DNA of 59,323 nt from an uncultured Porphyromonadaceae bacterium (GCA_949285425.1 CASEAJ010000021.1:1-59323); one strand, 5' to 3'; positions 27,477 to 36,746 are shown, counted from the stretch's first letter. Notes: generated by a model not told the origin, from the sequence alone. Numbers and translations: made by a program.

Positions 27477-28166
27477 CTAAAACATATATCCTACCGTATA
27501 ATTGAAACTGACATTTCCTATCGACTTGATTCCTATGCCCGGCACAAACCACGGCGACACTTCTCCTGCCGCATCCGTGCCGAACTGTATTTTCCAGCGA
27601 AGTCCCCAGCCCATGTAAAAATGCCGGAACACCTCCACATGCAGTCCGCCCACCACTTCCATCCAGTGTTTTACCGTGCTCACATCCATGTAATTTTTCA
27701 CCTCGCCTTCCCCCCAATAGCCGTTGTCAACCCGGATATCGGTCACATCGTAAACAAAAGGACTGAAAGCATAGCGCAAACCGACAAAGAAATAACGGTG
27801 GATGCGGGCATCGTCCGGCAGGGGCTTCAACAGGTTATAGTCCATCCCTACCCGGGCAAAGAAACCATTGGTTTTGAATCCGTATCCGTTGACCGACACA
27901 CGGTCGGCTCCTGCCACCCCCATCTCTATGGCCGGAAAATACTTGTCGAGCAGATTGGCCCGCACACCGGCTTCCAGCGAATAGGTTTCGCGGTTCACCG
28001 CCGAAAGCACCGCCGAAAATGCATCCGCCTCAACCAGCAGACCCCGATACACAACCGGGGCCGTTTCCTGTGTTGCGGTTTCTGCCGCATTCGGGTCTTG
28101 CGCAAACAGCCCCGCACAGCAACAGCCGGCACTAAGGAGTATGATATATTTTAATATTCTCAACAT
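27477..28166 (-). CDS. DUF6048-like outer-membrane-type protein
   Basis: 229 residues from ATG 28166 (MLRILKYIILLSAGCC), which begins a signal peptide cut near LFAQ; a longer frame to 28235 lacks this logic. The mature part alternates aromatic and polar residues, like a small outer-membrane beta barrel (VGLRYAFSPFVYDV; GWGLRWKIQFG), and ends in F (YTVGYMF), as barrel proteins do. It matches my memory of the Bacteroidota family DUF6048. It overlaps the end of the upstream lipoprotein gene by 35 bp, so the two are translationally linked. Function unknown. Confidence 0.7.
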   Translation of the reverse strand: MLRILKYIILLSAGCCCAGLFAQDPNAAETATQETAPVVYRGLLVEADAFSAVLSAVNRETYSLEAGVRANLLDKYFPAIEMGVAGADRVSVNGYGFKTNGFFARVGMDYNLLKPLPDDARIHRYFFVGLRYAFSPFVYDVTDIRVDNGYWGEGEVKNYMDVSTVKHWMEVVGGLHVEVFRHFYMGWGLRWKIQFGTDAAGEVSPWFVPGIGIKSIGNVSFNYTVGYMF

Positions 28167-28644
28167 TCGCCGTATTGACTTCTTTCGAGTTAATAACAAT
28201 GGAATCGATGAAGTTGCGGGTGGCCCGCGTTTCAACAGAGTCTATGGTAAACGTATACAGGCATCCGCATTCGAAAGACAGGTACGACTCCATCCGCGCA
28301 TAATGCACGCTGAGCGTGTCTGTCAGCACCTGCCGGCGCAGCGTGTCTTCAAATGTGAAGACAAACTCCGACACATCCACCTGATTGTTCAGCAGCAGCT
28401 GCACCGAATCTTTGCGTGGAACCTTTTCATATATGTAGCCATCGAGCCCCACACCCTGTACACTGAGCGTGTCGACATACAGTTTTCCTTCCGTCTGTTC
28501 GCCGGTAGCCGTGTTCGTGTTAATCCGATAGAACCCCACATACATGCGCACATAACGCTCCTGCCGGCATTGCTCATCTTCCTTGCACGACACAAGCGAC
28601 AGGCTGCATAGCAGCACACACCAAAACCAGTTTCTTTTTGTCAT
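28132..28644 (-). CDS. DUF6452-like lipoprotein
   Basis: 170 residues with a lipoprotein signal (MTKRNWFWCVLLCSLSLVSC, cut before Cys20). The mature part has short beta-rich stretches and a conserved-looking FECGCLYTFTIDSV. It fits the family usually paired with DUF6048 (DUF6452). Likely function: unknown envelope role with the next gene, with which it overlaps. Confidence 0.7.
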   Translation of the reverse strand: MTKRNWFWCVLLCSLSLVSCKEDEQCRQERYVRMYVGFYRINTNTATGEQTEGKLYVDTLSVQGVGLDGYIYEKVPRKDSVQLLLNNQVDVSEFVFTFEDTLRRQVLTDTLSVHYARMESYLSFECGCLYTFTIDSVETRATRNFIDSIVINSKEVNTANVENIKIYHTP

Positions 28645-28732
28645 TTACCGATTGACTGTTTTATATACACCAAAGAGCCCGCAGCAACGGCCTCTTCAAT
28701 CACATTTTCCCAGGCAGCAGGGCTGTATTCCT

Positions 28733-29245
28733 CTACCAGAAGTTTTTGCTCACTTCCTTCTTCAGAAGAGACAAGGCCACCTCCGACGGTGTGTCGGAAA
28801 CGGAAGAATACGTCTGGACAATTCTTTCGGCCAGCACCTGCGCTCCGGCCTTCGGGTCGCACGAAGCCGCACAAGTGTTCACCAGGCCCATCAGGCTCTC
28901 CTTGGCCGAAACAACCGCCTCCCACAACTCATCGCTCACGTACACCTGTTGCGACACGTTGTGCGCATATTCATGCCTGATGGTTTCCAGCAAGCGGGCC
29001 TGCAGTTGCAGACAGGTCATGCCCGGCTGCACCGCCTCAACCATCAAGGCAGCAGGCTGCGTACGCTCCAGAAAAAGCGCAAGCCGCTCATAAGCACGCA
29101 AACGCACCGACACAACAGCCGCCCGGTCCTGTTTCTGCAGTTCCGAAGCCCGCCTCCGGTCTTCATTCTTCAGCAGGCGGTCCAACAGCAGATAGGCGGT
29201 CAGAAACACCACGACTGCCGGTATTGTCACAAGCAACACATTCAT
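28733..29245 (-). CDS. Membrane-anchored Bacteroidota protein of unknown function
   Basis: 170 residues. Residues about 3-24 form one membrane helix (VTIPAVVVFLTAYLLL); the rest is a helical cytoplasmic domain (LQKQDRAAVVSVRLRAYERLALFLER, IRHEYAHNVSQQVYVSDELW). I think this is DUF7935, a family restricted to Bacteroidota, but this rests on memory. It lies between the mannose guanylyltransferase gene and the DUF6452 gene, all on the minus strand. Confidence 0.65.
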   Translation of the reverse strand: MNVLLVTIPAVVVFLTAYLLLDRLLKNEDRRRASELQKQDRAAVVSVRLRAYERLALFLERTQPAALMVEAVQPGMTCLQLQARLLETIRHEYAHNVSQQVYVSDELWEAVVSAKESLMGLVNTCAASCDPKAGAQVLAERIVQTYSSVSDTPSEVALSLLKKEVSKNFW

Positions 29246-29324
29246 AGTTCCATATCCAGCCGCAGTCTTAAGCGGGCAAACCGTAAAAGCCTCTCCCCGG
29301 CAAAGACTGCGGAAATGTGATCAT

Positions 29325-30404
29325 TCAATTATATTCACCTTCAAACATGACGTTCACGTCGTTCACAAACTGACGGATGCGCTGTTCATCCGACTTTTTG
29401 CATATAAGGAGCACGTTGTCCGACTCGGCCACGATGTAGTCGTCCAGTCCCTGTACCACCACCAGTTTTCCCTCGGGCAGAGCCACAACATTGTTTTCGC
29501 TGTCGTAATACACCGCCTGGCACTTCAGCGTGACATTGCGCTGTTCGTCCTTTTCCGACATTTCATAAAGCGAGCCCCAGGTGCCCAGGTCTGTCCAGCC
29601 GAAGTCCGAACAAAGCACATACACGTTCGAGGCCTTTTCCATGATGCCGTAGTCTATGGATATGTTCTGGCAGGCCGGATACATTTCATCGACAAACTTC
29701 TGTTCATCGGGCGTATTCCATTTTCCGCGTCCTTCTTCAAACTTGTGGGCCATTTCGGGCAACAAGGTCCGGTACGCTTCGTCAATGGCCTGCAGATTCC
29801 ACAAAAAGATACCCGAATTCCAATAGAACTCGCCCGTTTCAAAAAACACCTGGGCCAATTCGGCGTTCGGCTTTTCGGTGAAGGTTTTCACTTTCCGCAA
29901 CGCGCCATCGCCTTCGGCCACCTGAATGTATCCGTATCCGGTTTCGGGACGGCTCGGCTGAATGCCCAGCGTGAGCAGCACGTTGTTCCGTTCTATGAAT
30001 TCGAGCCCTTCGCGCAAGGTGTCGAGAAAAGCCCCTTCCTTCACAATGAGGTGATCCGATGGGGCCACGATAATGTTTGCCTTGTCGGTCAGTGCCTTGA
30101 TACGGCTCACGGCATAAGCCACACACGGGGCTGTATTGCGTCTGTGCGGTTCGAGCAGGACCTGGTCGGGCGATATTTCGGGCAACTGTTCCAGAATCAA
30201 GTCCTTGTATATGTGGTTTGTCACAACCAGTATGTTTTTGACAGGCACCACCTGCGAGAAACGGTCGAAAGTCAGCTGAAGCAAAGAGCGCCCGGTCCCG
30301 AAGAAATCGAGAAACTGTTTGGGACGGTCGTTCCGGCTAAAGGGCCAGAAACGGCTTCCAACCCCTCCGGCCATGATAACGCAATAATTGTTTTCCATAT
30401 CCAT
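29325..30404 (-). CDS. manC: Mannose-1-phosphate guanylyltransferase
   Basis: 359 residues. It makes GDP-mannose from mannose-1-phosphate and GTP for cell-surface glycans. The nucleotide-binding start VIMAGGVGSRFWPFSR followed by PKQFLDFFG is typical, as is the FTEKPN motif near residue 173. The C-terminal isomerase domain of the bifunctional enzymes is absent, so this is the short form. An alternative start two codons later (MENNYC) is equally possible. Confidence 0.9.
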   Translation of the reverse strand: MDMENNYCVIMAGGVGSRFWPFSRNDRPKQFLDFFGTGRSLLQLTFDRFSQVVPVKNILVVTNHIYKDLILEQLPEISPDQVLLEPHRRNTAPCVAYAVSRIKALTDKANIIVAPSDHLIVKEGAFLDTLREGLEFIERNNVLLTLGIQPSRPETGYGYIQVAEGDGALRKVKTFTEKPNAELAQVFFETGEFYWNSGIFLWNLQAIDEAYRTLLPEMAHKFEEGRGKWNTPDEQKFVDEMYPACQNISIDYGIMEKASNVYVLCSDFGWTDLGTWGSLYEMSEKDEQRNVTLKCQAVYYDSENNVVALPEGKLVVVQGLDDYIVAESDNVLLICKKSDEQRIRQFVNDVNVMFEGEYN

Positions 30405-30500
30405 GTATTTCTATCAGACTGCTAAATTAGTTTTTTTCGGCAGAAACCATTCATTTGTAAACAGAAAAAAGAACGATTAAACTTTTTTTGAGAAGTTTTT

Positions 30501-32339
30501 TCAGAATGACTGCATATCCACCAGACGTTTATAATATCCGTTCAAAGCCACCAGTTCGTCATGTCGGCCCCGTTCCACAATGCGTCCCTCGTGCATCACG
30601 CATATCTCATCGGCTTTCTTTATGGTGGAAAGGCGGTGTGCCACCACCAGGGTCGTACGATTCTGCATCAGGTTTTCGAGTGCTTCCTGCACCATTTTTT
30701 CCGACTCGGTGTCGAGTGCAGAGGTCGCCTCATCGAGTATCAGAATGGGAGGGTTCTTCAAAATGGCACGGGCTATGCTGATGCGCTGGCGCTGTCCGCC
30801 GGAAAGTTTTCCGCCGCGGTCGCCAATGGTCGTTTCGTAGCCATGTTCCGTGGCCATGATAAAGTCGTGCGCATTGGCAATCCTGGCCGCCTCCATCACC
30901 TGCTCCATGGTAGCATTCTCCACTCCAAACGTAATGTTGTTGTAGAACGTGTCGTTGAACAATATGGCCTCCTGGTTCACGTTGCCAATCAATGCCCGTA
31001 TGTCTTTCGTGCGCAAGTCCTTCAGATTAATGCCATCGATGGTAATTTCACCCTGTTGCGGGTCGTAGTAGCGCGGCAGCAGGTCGACCATGGTCGACTT
31101 GCCCGAGCCCGACTGTCCCACCAACGCGACGGTCTTGCCTTTGGGCACCGTGAGGTTAATGTCGCGCAGCACCCAGTCGTTCTGATACTTGAACCACAGG
31201 TTCCGGTAAACAATCTTGTCGGAAAAAGCCGGCAGCGACTTCGGCTCGGCAGGTTCAGCAATGTCGTTCGTGGCGTTCAGAATCTTGTCCACCCGTTCCA
31301 CCGAGGCCAAGCCTTTCTGAATGCTGTAGGTCGCCTTCGACAGTTCCTTTGCCGGATTGATAATCAAATAGAAAATGGTGAGATAGTAAATGAACGACGC
31401 CCCCGTAAGGCCACTCTGGTCGCTCAGGATGAACATGCCGCCCACACACAGCAATATGGCAATGATAACCGTACCCAGCAATTCGCTCACCGGGTGAGCC
31501 AAAGCCTGTTTGCGGTTTATCTTGTTGAATGTGCGGCGCAGTTTCTCGTTCAACTGTTCAAAGCGGTATTCCAGTTTCTTCTCGGCGTTGAAGGCCTTGA
31601 TTACCCGCAGGCCACCCAGTGTTTCCTCTATCTGCGACAGCAGTTCGCCGGTCTGTTCCTGTCCCTGTTTCGAGCGTTTCTTGAGCGACTTGCCAATCTT
31701 GCCCACAGCCCAGGCCCCTATGGGCAGGAATATCAGGGCAAACACCGTCAGCTGCCAGCTCAGACTGAACATGACAACAAGATACATGACTATCATGACC
31801 GGATTCTTGAACACCATGTCGAGCGAACTCATGATGGACACTTCCACCTCGTTCACATCGCCGGTCATGCGGGCCATGATGTCTCCCTTGCGTTCGTCCG
31901 AGAAAAAGCCGAGAGGCAGTTGCATGATTTTGCCATAGAGCTGCCGGCGCAAGTCGCGCAACACCCCTGTACGCACCGGTATCAGGAAGTATGAACCCAG
32001 GTAAGACGTGCCGACCTTAAGCACCGTCATCACCACCAGAAAAAGCGATATGTACACCAGCGCCATCACCGGACCGGCACTCTGTATGAGCGACTCGACA
32101 TGGTAGAACACGTTGTTCTTCCACGCTTCGAACACGCTGCGCACACCGTCATCCCAGTTCCAGGGCACATAGGCCCTTATGGTGGTCGATATGCCAAACA
32201 ATATCTGCAATATGGGTATCAGGGCCGCAAAGGAGAACAGGCTGAACACCGTCGACAGAATGTGGAACAGGAATATCAGCACGACGTACTTCTTGTACGG
32301 CGGGATGAAACGCTTGATGAGTGACCAAAACTTGAACAT
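30501..32339 (-). CDS. ABC exporter, MsbA-like (membrane and ATPase domains fused)
   Basis: 612 residues from MFKFWSLIKRF. Residues about 1-330 hold six membrane spans (type IV exporter fold); residues about 360-600 the ATPase: Walker A GQSGSGKST, signature LSGGQRQRISIARA, Walker B ILILDEATSALD, H-switch VAHRLST. It resembles MsbA and other lipid or peptide exporters; the cargo is not known. The frame continues 11 codons upstream but the alignment-like start is at 32339. A hairpin at 32354-32408 lies just before it. Confidence 0.88.
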   Translation of the reverse strand: MFKFWSLIKRFIPPYKKYVVLIFLFHILSTVFSLFSFAALIPILQILFGISTTIRAYVPWNWDDGVRSVFEAWKNNVFYHVESLIQSAGPVMALVYISLFLVVMTVLKVGTSYLGSYFLIPVRTGVLRDLRRQLYGKIMQLPLGFFSDERKGDIMARMTGDVNEVEVSIMSSLDMVFKNPVMIVMYLVVMFSLSWQLTVFALIFLPIGAWAVGKIGKSLKKRSKQGQEQTGELLSQIEETLGGLRVIKAFNAEKKLEYRFEQLNEKLRRTFNKINRKQALAHPVSELLGTVIIAILLCVGGMFILSDQSGLTGASFIYYLTIFYLIINPAKELSKATYSIQKGLASVERVDKILNATNDIAEPAEPKSLPAFSDKIVYRNLWFKYQNDWVLRDINLTVPKGKTVALVGQSGSGKSTMVDLLPRYYDPQQGEITIDGINLKDLRTKDIRALIGNVNQEAILFNDTFYNNITFGVENATMEQVMEAARIANAHDFIMATEHGYETTIGDRGGKLSGGQRQRISIARAILKNPPILILDEATSALDTESEKMVQEALENLMQNRTTLVVAHRLSTIKKADEICVMHEGRIVERGRHDELVALNGYYKRLVDMQSF

Positions 32340-32353
32340 CTGTATGCTTGGAG

Positions 32354-32408
32354 GGTGTGTCAGAACGCCCATCTTCCATTATTTTCGGCAAGGCGTATCA
32401 GACACACC
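32354..32408. other. Interrupted hairpin between purB and the ABC exporter gene
   Basis: GGTGTGTC (32354-32361) pairs with GACACACC (32401-32408), and inside it ACGCC (32365-32369) pairs with GGCGT (32392-32396). The minus strand has no T-run after it. It could be a weak terminator or an RNA stabilizing or translation-control element 15 nt before the exporter start. Confidence 0.45.
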
Positions 32409-32449
32409 GTCTTTTTCAAAATTTACTTGTTACAAAAAAACAGGCTACC

Positions 32450-33793
32450 TTACATTCCGGTATAGTTGCGCGGAGTGATGCGGTGCAGCTCTTCCTTCAC
32501 CGCCTCGCTCACCTGCAAGGTGTCAATGAACTCACTGATGGACTGTTCGGTGATTTCATTGTTCGTGCGGGTCAGCGCCTTCAATGCTTCGTAGGGTGTC
32601 GGGTATCCTTCGCGGCGCAGGATGGTCTGAATGCCTTCGGCCACCACCGCCCAGGTATGGTCAAGGTCGCGGTAGATAGCCGTTTCGTTGAGCAGCAGTT
32701 TGCCCAGCCCCTTCAGTATGCTTTGCGTGGCTATCATGGTATGTGCAAACGGCACTCCCACGTTGCGCAGCACGGTGCTGTCGGTGAGGTCACGCTGCAA
32801 GCGCGACACGGGCAGTTTCGAAGCCAGGAATCCCAACACAGCATTGGCCATGCCCAAATTACCTTCCGCGTTTTCAAAATCTATCGGGTTTACCTTGTGA
32901 GGCATGGCCGACGAACCCACTTCGCCCGCCTTGATGCGCTGTTTGAAATACTCCATCGACACGTAGGTCCAAATGTCGCGGCACAGGTCAATCAACACCG
33001 TGTTGATGCGTTTCATGCCGTCGAACAAAGCCGCCAGGTTGTCATAGTTCGAAATCTGGGTCGTCCACGGTTCACGCTCCAGCCCCAGTTTTTCGGCCAC
33101 GAAGCGGTTGCCGAACGCCTTCCAGTCAATGGTAGGATAGGCCACGTGATGCGCGTTGAAGTTGCCGGTGGCGCCGCCGAATTTCGCCGAAAGCGGCACG
33201 GCCTTCAACAGGGCCATCTGCTGCTGCAGACGGCTCACGAACACCATGATTTCCTTGCCCAGGCGGGTGGGCGATGCAGGTTGTCCGTGCGTCTTGGCAA
33301 GCATGGACACGTCGCGCCATTCTTCGGCCAGATGGTTCAGTTCGTATATCAGTCTTTCCATTTCGGGATAATACACTTCATTGAGAGCATCCTTCACCGA
33401 ACGGGGCACCGACGTGTTGTTTATATCCTGCGAAGTGAGGCCGAAATGTATGAATTCCTTGAAGGCCGACAGCCCGAGCGCATCGAACTTTTCCTTCAGG
33501 AAATACTCCACGGCTTTCACGTCGTGATTGGTCACTTTCTCTATTTCCTTTATTTTTCCGGCATCGGCCGCCGTAAAGCCTGTATATATCTCCCTCAGTT
33601 TCGGGAACAGGCCGGGCTGCACCGGTTCCAACTGCTTCAGCGGAAGCTCGCACAAGGCAATGAAATACTCCACTTCGACCAGCACACGATAGCGGATCAA
33701 AGCGTATTCTGAAAAATAATCGGCATACCGTTCTGTCTTCGAACGGTAACGTCCATCAACCGGAGAAATCGCGGTAAGCAAAGACAAGTCCAT
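32450..33793 (-). CDS. purB: Adenylosuccinate lyase
   Basis: 447 residues from MDLSLLTAISPVDGRYRSKT. It catalyses two fumarate-releasing steps in purine synthesis. The family signature GSSAMPHKVNPIDFENAEGN is present near residue 290, with the flexible catalytic serine loop, and TSQDINNTS near 120. The frame stays open to 33862 but the homologous start is 33793. Confidence 0.96.
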   Translation of the reverse strand: MDLSLLTAISPVDGRYRSKTERYADYFSEYALIRYRVLVEVEYFIALCELPLKQLEPVQPGLFPKLREIYTGFTAADAGKIKEIEKVTNHDVKAVEYFLKEKFDALGLSAFKEFIHFGLTSQDINNTSVPRSVKDALNEVYYPEMERLIYELNHLAEEWRDVSMLAKTHGQPASPTRLGKEIMVFVSRLQQQMALLKAVPLSAKFGGATGNFNAHHVAYPTIDWKAFGNRFVAEKLGLEREPWTTQISNYDNLAALFDGMKRINTVLIDLCRDIWTYVSMEYFKQRIKAGEVGSSAMPHKVNPIDFENAEGNLGMANAVLGFLASKLPVSRLQRDLTDSTVLRNVGVPFAHTMIATQSILKGLGKLLLNETAIYRDLDHTWAVVAEGIQTILRREGYPTPYEALKALTRTNNEITEQSISEFIDTLQVSEAVKEELHRITPRNYTGM

Positions 33794-33899
33794 TGTTTTA
33801 TCAAGAATTATTCCCCGCCCGTGCCGGCAATGACACACACCGACGCACGGGCGCAGGAGCATTGTTTACTAAATTCAGTTCATGTTCCGTAACGGAAGG

Positions 33900-33956
33900 C
33901 AAAGATAGTGAAAGGCGAGCGGAGAAACAAATGAAAACGCAGTTTTCAGTTTGAAT
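33900..33956 (-). promoter_or_regulatory. Promoter of purB, copy C of the dispersed repeat
   Basis: On the minus strand TTTG (33928-33931), 20 bp, TATCTTTG (33900-33907) is a full-consensus promoter. The whole 57 nt is about 90 percent identical by eye to copy A at 6855-6911 in opposite orientation. The leader to purB is about 100 nt. Confidence 0.72.
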
Positions 33957-34080
33957 CTCACGAACCGCCCCCTGCCTTATGTAAAGACAAGCATTTCCTG
34001 CCGATTGAGAAAAGTTTTTGCCGCACGAGCGCTGTTCCCGGCCGGGAAACAGACCAGGGTGCATTTTCACACCTCTCAAA

Positions 34081-34172
34081 AAAAACAAATTGGTACTTTT
34101 TTCGACCAACAGCGGGGGGAGCGAAGCGTTATTTTTTCCCCTTGTTTATGTTTAAGTTTATGTTTAATATTA
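34081..34172 (+). repeat. Direct repeat, copy 1
   Basis: Starts AAAAACAAATTGGTAC, includes GGGGAGCGAAGCGTTATTTT and TTCCCCTTGTTTATG. It carries an extra TTAAGTTTATG compared with copy 2. The identical core of about 30 nt (GGGGGAGCGAAGCG through TTTTTTCCCCTT) is the best conserved part. Confidence 0.75.
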
Positions 34173-34360
34173 TTACTTCCGTTTTGACTTCCGTTTTGAC
34201 TTTCAAATTTACAGTTTAAACCCAACGGTATGTGCTGTTCAGGACAAGCAAACAGATTTCCCGCTCATTGCCCTTCCGTCCCTGCGCCCCCGACTTCTTT
34301 CGCCGCGGAGAAAGAAACGAAGCAAAGAACGCATCCGGATGGTTGCGGACGGGGGGGGAA

Positions 34361-34441
34361 AAAAACAAACTGGTACGTTTTCCGGCCAACGGCGGGGGAG
34401 CGAAGCGTTATTTTTTCCCCTTATTTATGTTTAATATTATG
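34361..34441 (+). repeat. Direct repeat, copy 2
   Basis: Starts AAAAACAAACTGGTAC and shares with copy 1 the GGGGAGCGAAGCGTTATTTT core and TTATGTTTAATATTAT. The two copies are 280 bp apart. Not recognised as a known insertion sequence. Confidence 0.75.
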
Positions 34442-34651
34442 CTTTCCGAACGAGTTTCCCTGATACACTTATCGGGAAAATGAAACGGCCACAACCGTAC
34501 AGGGCGCAACACCGCACACGGTTGAAATTCCGTGCCTGCACAAGTCAGACTGCATGCCTGCAAAAAGCGACCGGCGTGCCTGCGGAAAAGCGGACAGCAC
34601 GGCACGTGTGGCGGTTCAGTCGGTACGGGGCGGAAAAGAATTGCCCATAAT

Positions 34652-34683
34652 TTTGCTCGGGTAAATCTTTTTCCATACTTTTG
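34652..34683 (+). promoter_or_regulatory. Promoter of psd
   Basis: TTTG (34652-34655), 20 bp, TACTTTTG (34676-34683): full match. The psd ATG follows 27 bp later. Confidence 0.65.
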
Positions 34684-34710
34684 TTTTACGATTCATAAAT
34701 ATTCGTTCGT

Positions 34711-35379
34711 ATGAAGTACACAAAAATACATAAGGAAGGCTACTGGATTTTGCTGGGCCTCTGCTTCGTGCTTTTTGTCATCAACCTGGTGGTGTACATG
34801 CACTACCCGAAAATCATATTCGCCATTTCCACCATCATCGCCTCCCTGATACTGATTTTTTTCACCTACTTCTTCCGCAACCCGAACCGGGTGGTGGAAA
34901 TAGATGATTCGGGGCTGGTGGTGGCCCCCGCCGACGGCACCATTGTGGTGGTGGAACCGACCGAAGAACCCGAGTATTTCGGTGACCGGCGCATCCAGGT
35001 ATCCATCTTCATGTCGGTGTTCAACGTACACGCCAACTGGTATCCCGTGTCGGGACGTATCATCAAGTCCGTCCATCACAGCGGCAACCACCGGATGGCC
35101 TACCTGCCCAAGTCGAGCACGGAAAACGAACGCTCGACCGTGGTTATTGAAACTCCCTCGAAAACCCAGATACTGGTGCGCCAGGTTGCCGGCGCGCTGG
35201 CCCGGCGCATTGTCACCTATGCACGCGAAGGCAAGAACTGCCACATCAACGAACAGCTCGGATTCATCAAGTTCGGCTCGCGGGTCGACCTCTACTTCCC
35301 GCTCGACACCGAGATATACGTGCAGGTGGGCGACAACACAACCGGGAACGAAACCATCATCGCACGGCTGAACGAATGA
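34711..35379 (+). CDS. psd: Phosphatidylserine decarboxylase proenzyme
   Basis: 222 residues, the short archaeal-type form. It converts phosphatidylserine to phosphatidylethanolamine and self-cleaves to create a pyruvoyl group. Two membrane helices (about 12-50), APADGTIVVVE, FMSVFNVHANWYP, and the cleavage site in KFGSRVDLYFP, where Gly189-Ser190 is the scissile pair. Its substrate is made by PssA, whose gene is 26 kb away in this window. Confidence 0.93.
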   Translation: MKYTKIHKEGYWILLGLCFVLFVINLVVYMHYPKIIFAISTIIASLILIFFTYFFRNPNRVVEIDDSGLVVAPADGTIVVVEPTEEPEYFGDRRIQVSIFMSVFNVHANWYPVSGRIIKSVHHSGNHRMAYLPKSSTENERSTVVIETPSKTQILVRQVAGALARRIVTYAREGKNCHINEQLGFIKFGSRVDLYFPLDTEIYVQVGDNTTGNETIIARLNE

Positions 35380-35425
35380 AACCAGGGCCTCAATCCACAC
35401 ACGGGCCGAGGCCGGAAAGAAAGAC

Positions 35426-35767
35426 ATGCACATGACACTGGACGAAGCACAGAAACAGGTTGACGAGTGGATAAAGACCTACGGCGTGAGGTATTTTTCC
35501 GAACTGTCGAACATGGCCATACTGACCGAGGAGGTGGGCGAACTGGCACGCATCATGGTGAGAACCTACGGAGACCAATCGTTCAAACCGTCGGACAAGG
35601 GCAGCAGCCTGGCCGACGAAATGGCCGATGTGCTGTGGGTGCTCATCTGCCTGGCCAACCAGACGGGTGTGAACCTGACCGAAGCCTTCAGGCAGAACCT
35701 GCAGAAAAAGACCGACCGCGACAAGGAACGCCACCTGAACAACAGCAAGCTGACCGCCAAGGGCTGA
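35426..35767 (+). CDS. MazG-like nucleotide pyrophosphohydrolase
   Basis: 113 residues, one MazG fold. ILTEEVGELAR (about 35-45) and LADEMADVLWVL (about 66-77) give the E-E-x-x-E and E-x-x-D metal-binding motifs. The family hydrolyses non-canonical or excess NTPs to NMP and pyrophosphate. It lies 46 bp after psd and 53 bp before deoC, so the three may be one operon. Confidence 0.85.
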   Translation: MHMTLDEAQKQVDEWIKTYGVRYFSELSNMAILTEEVGELARIMVRTYGDQSFKPSDKGSSLADEMADVLWVLICLANQTGVNLTEAFRQNLQKKTDRDKERHLNNSKLTAKG

Positions 35768-35820
35768 ACACGCACCTGGCAAGCACGCATGCACGTAACA
35801 ATCATCAATCACTACATATT

Positions 35821-36699
35821 ATGACGAATTTCGAAGAACTTTTCAAGGTTTACAACTGCAAGTTGAATGATGAAGTTGTGAAACAGGAAGTGGAGAAAAT
35901 ACTCTCCGCCCATTTTGCGGAAAACGACACTCCCGCCGTGTACAAACAGTGTCTGAACCAGATTGACCTGACCTCGCTGAACGGCAGCGACACGCATGCA
36001 GGCATCGAATCGATGACCCGCAAGGTAAACGAATTCAAGCAACACTTCCCCCATCTGCCCAACGTGGCCGCCATGTGCGTCTACCCGGCACTCGTGCCCG
36101 TTGTCAAGGAAACGCTCACCGAAAACGTAGGCATTGCCGCCGTGGCCGGAGGCTTTCCCGCCTCGCAGACCTTCCTTGAAATAAAAGTGGCCGAAACAGC
36201 CATGACCGTGCTCGAAGGAGCCACCGAAATCGATGTCGTCATCTCCATCGGCAAGTTCCTCGAAGGCCGCTACGAAGAAGTGTACGACGAACTGAGCGAG
36301 ATAAAAGCCTCATGCCGCGACGCACACCTGAAAGTGATTCTCGAAACAGGCGAACTGAAAACGGCCGAAAACATCATGAAAGCCTCGCTGGTGGCCATGT
36401 CGGCCGGAGCCGACTTCATCAAGACATCGACCGGCAAGACTTCCGTGTCGGCCACACCCGAAGCCACCTACGTCATGTGCCAGGCCATCAAGCAATGGAA
36501 CGAAAAGAACGGCCAGAAAGTAGGCTACAAACCGGCAGGAGGCATATCGACCACCGAGGATGCCGTAAAACACTACACACTGGTCAAAGAAATACTGGGC
36601 ACCGAGTGGCTCAACAACAAACTGTTCCGCTTCGGCGCCAGCCGGCTGGCCAACAACCTGCTCAGCTCCATCGAAGGCAAAGAAGTGAAGTACTTCTAA
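35821..36699 (+). CDS. deoC: Deoxyribose-phosphate aldolase
   Basis: 292 residues from MTNFEELFKVYNCK. It splits 2-deoxyribose-5-phosphate into glyceraldehyde-3-phosphate and acetaldehyde. Schiff-base Lys201 in DFIKTSTGK and Lys237 in VGYKPAGGIS are in place. The open frame extends upstream to 35467 through the MazG-like gene, but that part is a shadow. Confidence 0.94.
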   Translation: MTNFEELFKVYNCKLNDEVVKQEVEKILSAHFAENDTPAVYKQCLNQIDLTSLNGSDTHAGIESMTRKVNEFKQHFPHLPNVAAMCVYPALVPVVKETLTENVGIAAVAGGFPASQTFLEIKVAETAMTVLEGATEIDVVISIGKFLEGRYEEVYDELSEIKASCRDAHLKVILETGELKTAENIMKASLVAMSAGADFIKTSTGKTSVSATPEATYVMCQAIKQWNEKNGQKVGYKPAGGISTTEDAVKHYTLVKEILGTEWLNNKLFRFGASRLANNLLSSIEGKEVKYF

Positions 36700-36710
36700 C
36701 CGCTTCCTCC

Positions 36711-36746
36711 GCAGCCATGACACCGACAACGGGGTGTCATGGCTGC
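36711..36746 (+). terminator. Hairpin after deoC
   Basis: A perfect 14-bp stem (GCAGCCATGACACC, 36711-36724, with 36733-36746) and an 8-nt loop. The T-run comes only about 15 nt later (CTCTCTTTTTAA). It marks the boundary between the housekeeping block and the PUL. Confidence 0.65.

Larger units (their letters stand above)
33957..34650. other. Spacer between divergent purB and psd promoters
   Basis: About 0.7 kb without a believable gene. It holds two copies of a roughly 85-nt repeat (34081-34172 and 34361-34441). The short open frames here are products of that repeat and are not supported as genes. Confidence 0.6.

Noticed and set aside
28641..28925. 94-codon minus-strand frame beside the membrane-anchored protein
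   Set aside because: It overlaps the more convincing 170-residue gene in another frame; a frameshift was considered, but that gene already has a natural end.
6855..33956. Inversion of the whole dtd-purB block through the inverted repeat copies
   Set aside because: Reversing it in thought does not restore the expected psd-pssA or dtd-MazG neighbours, so the repeats are not shown to have caused the present order.
34230..34483. Two small overlapping frames in the purB-psd spacer
   Set aside because: They translate the nucleotide repeat and have no typical ribosome site or conserved features.
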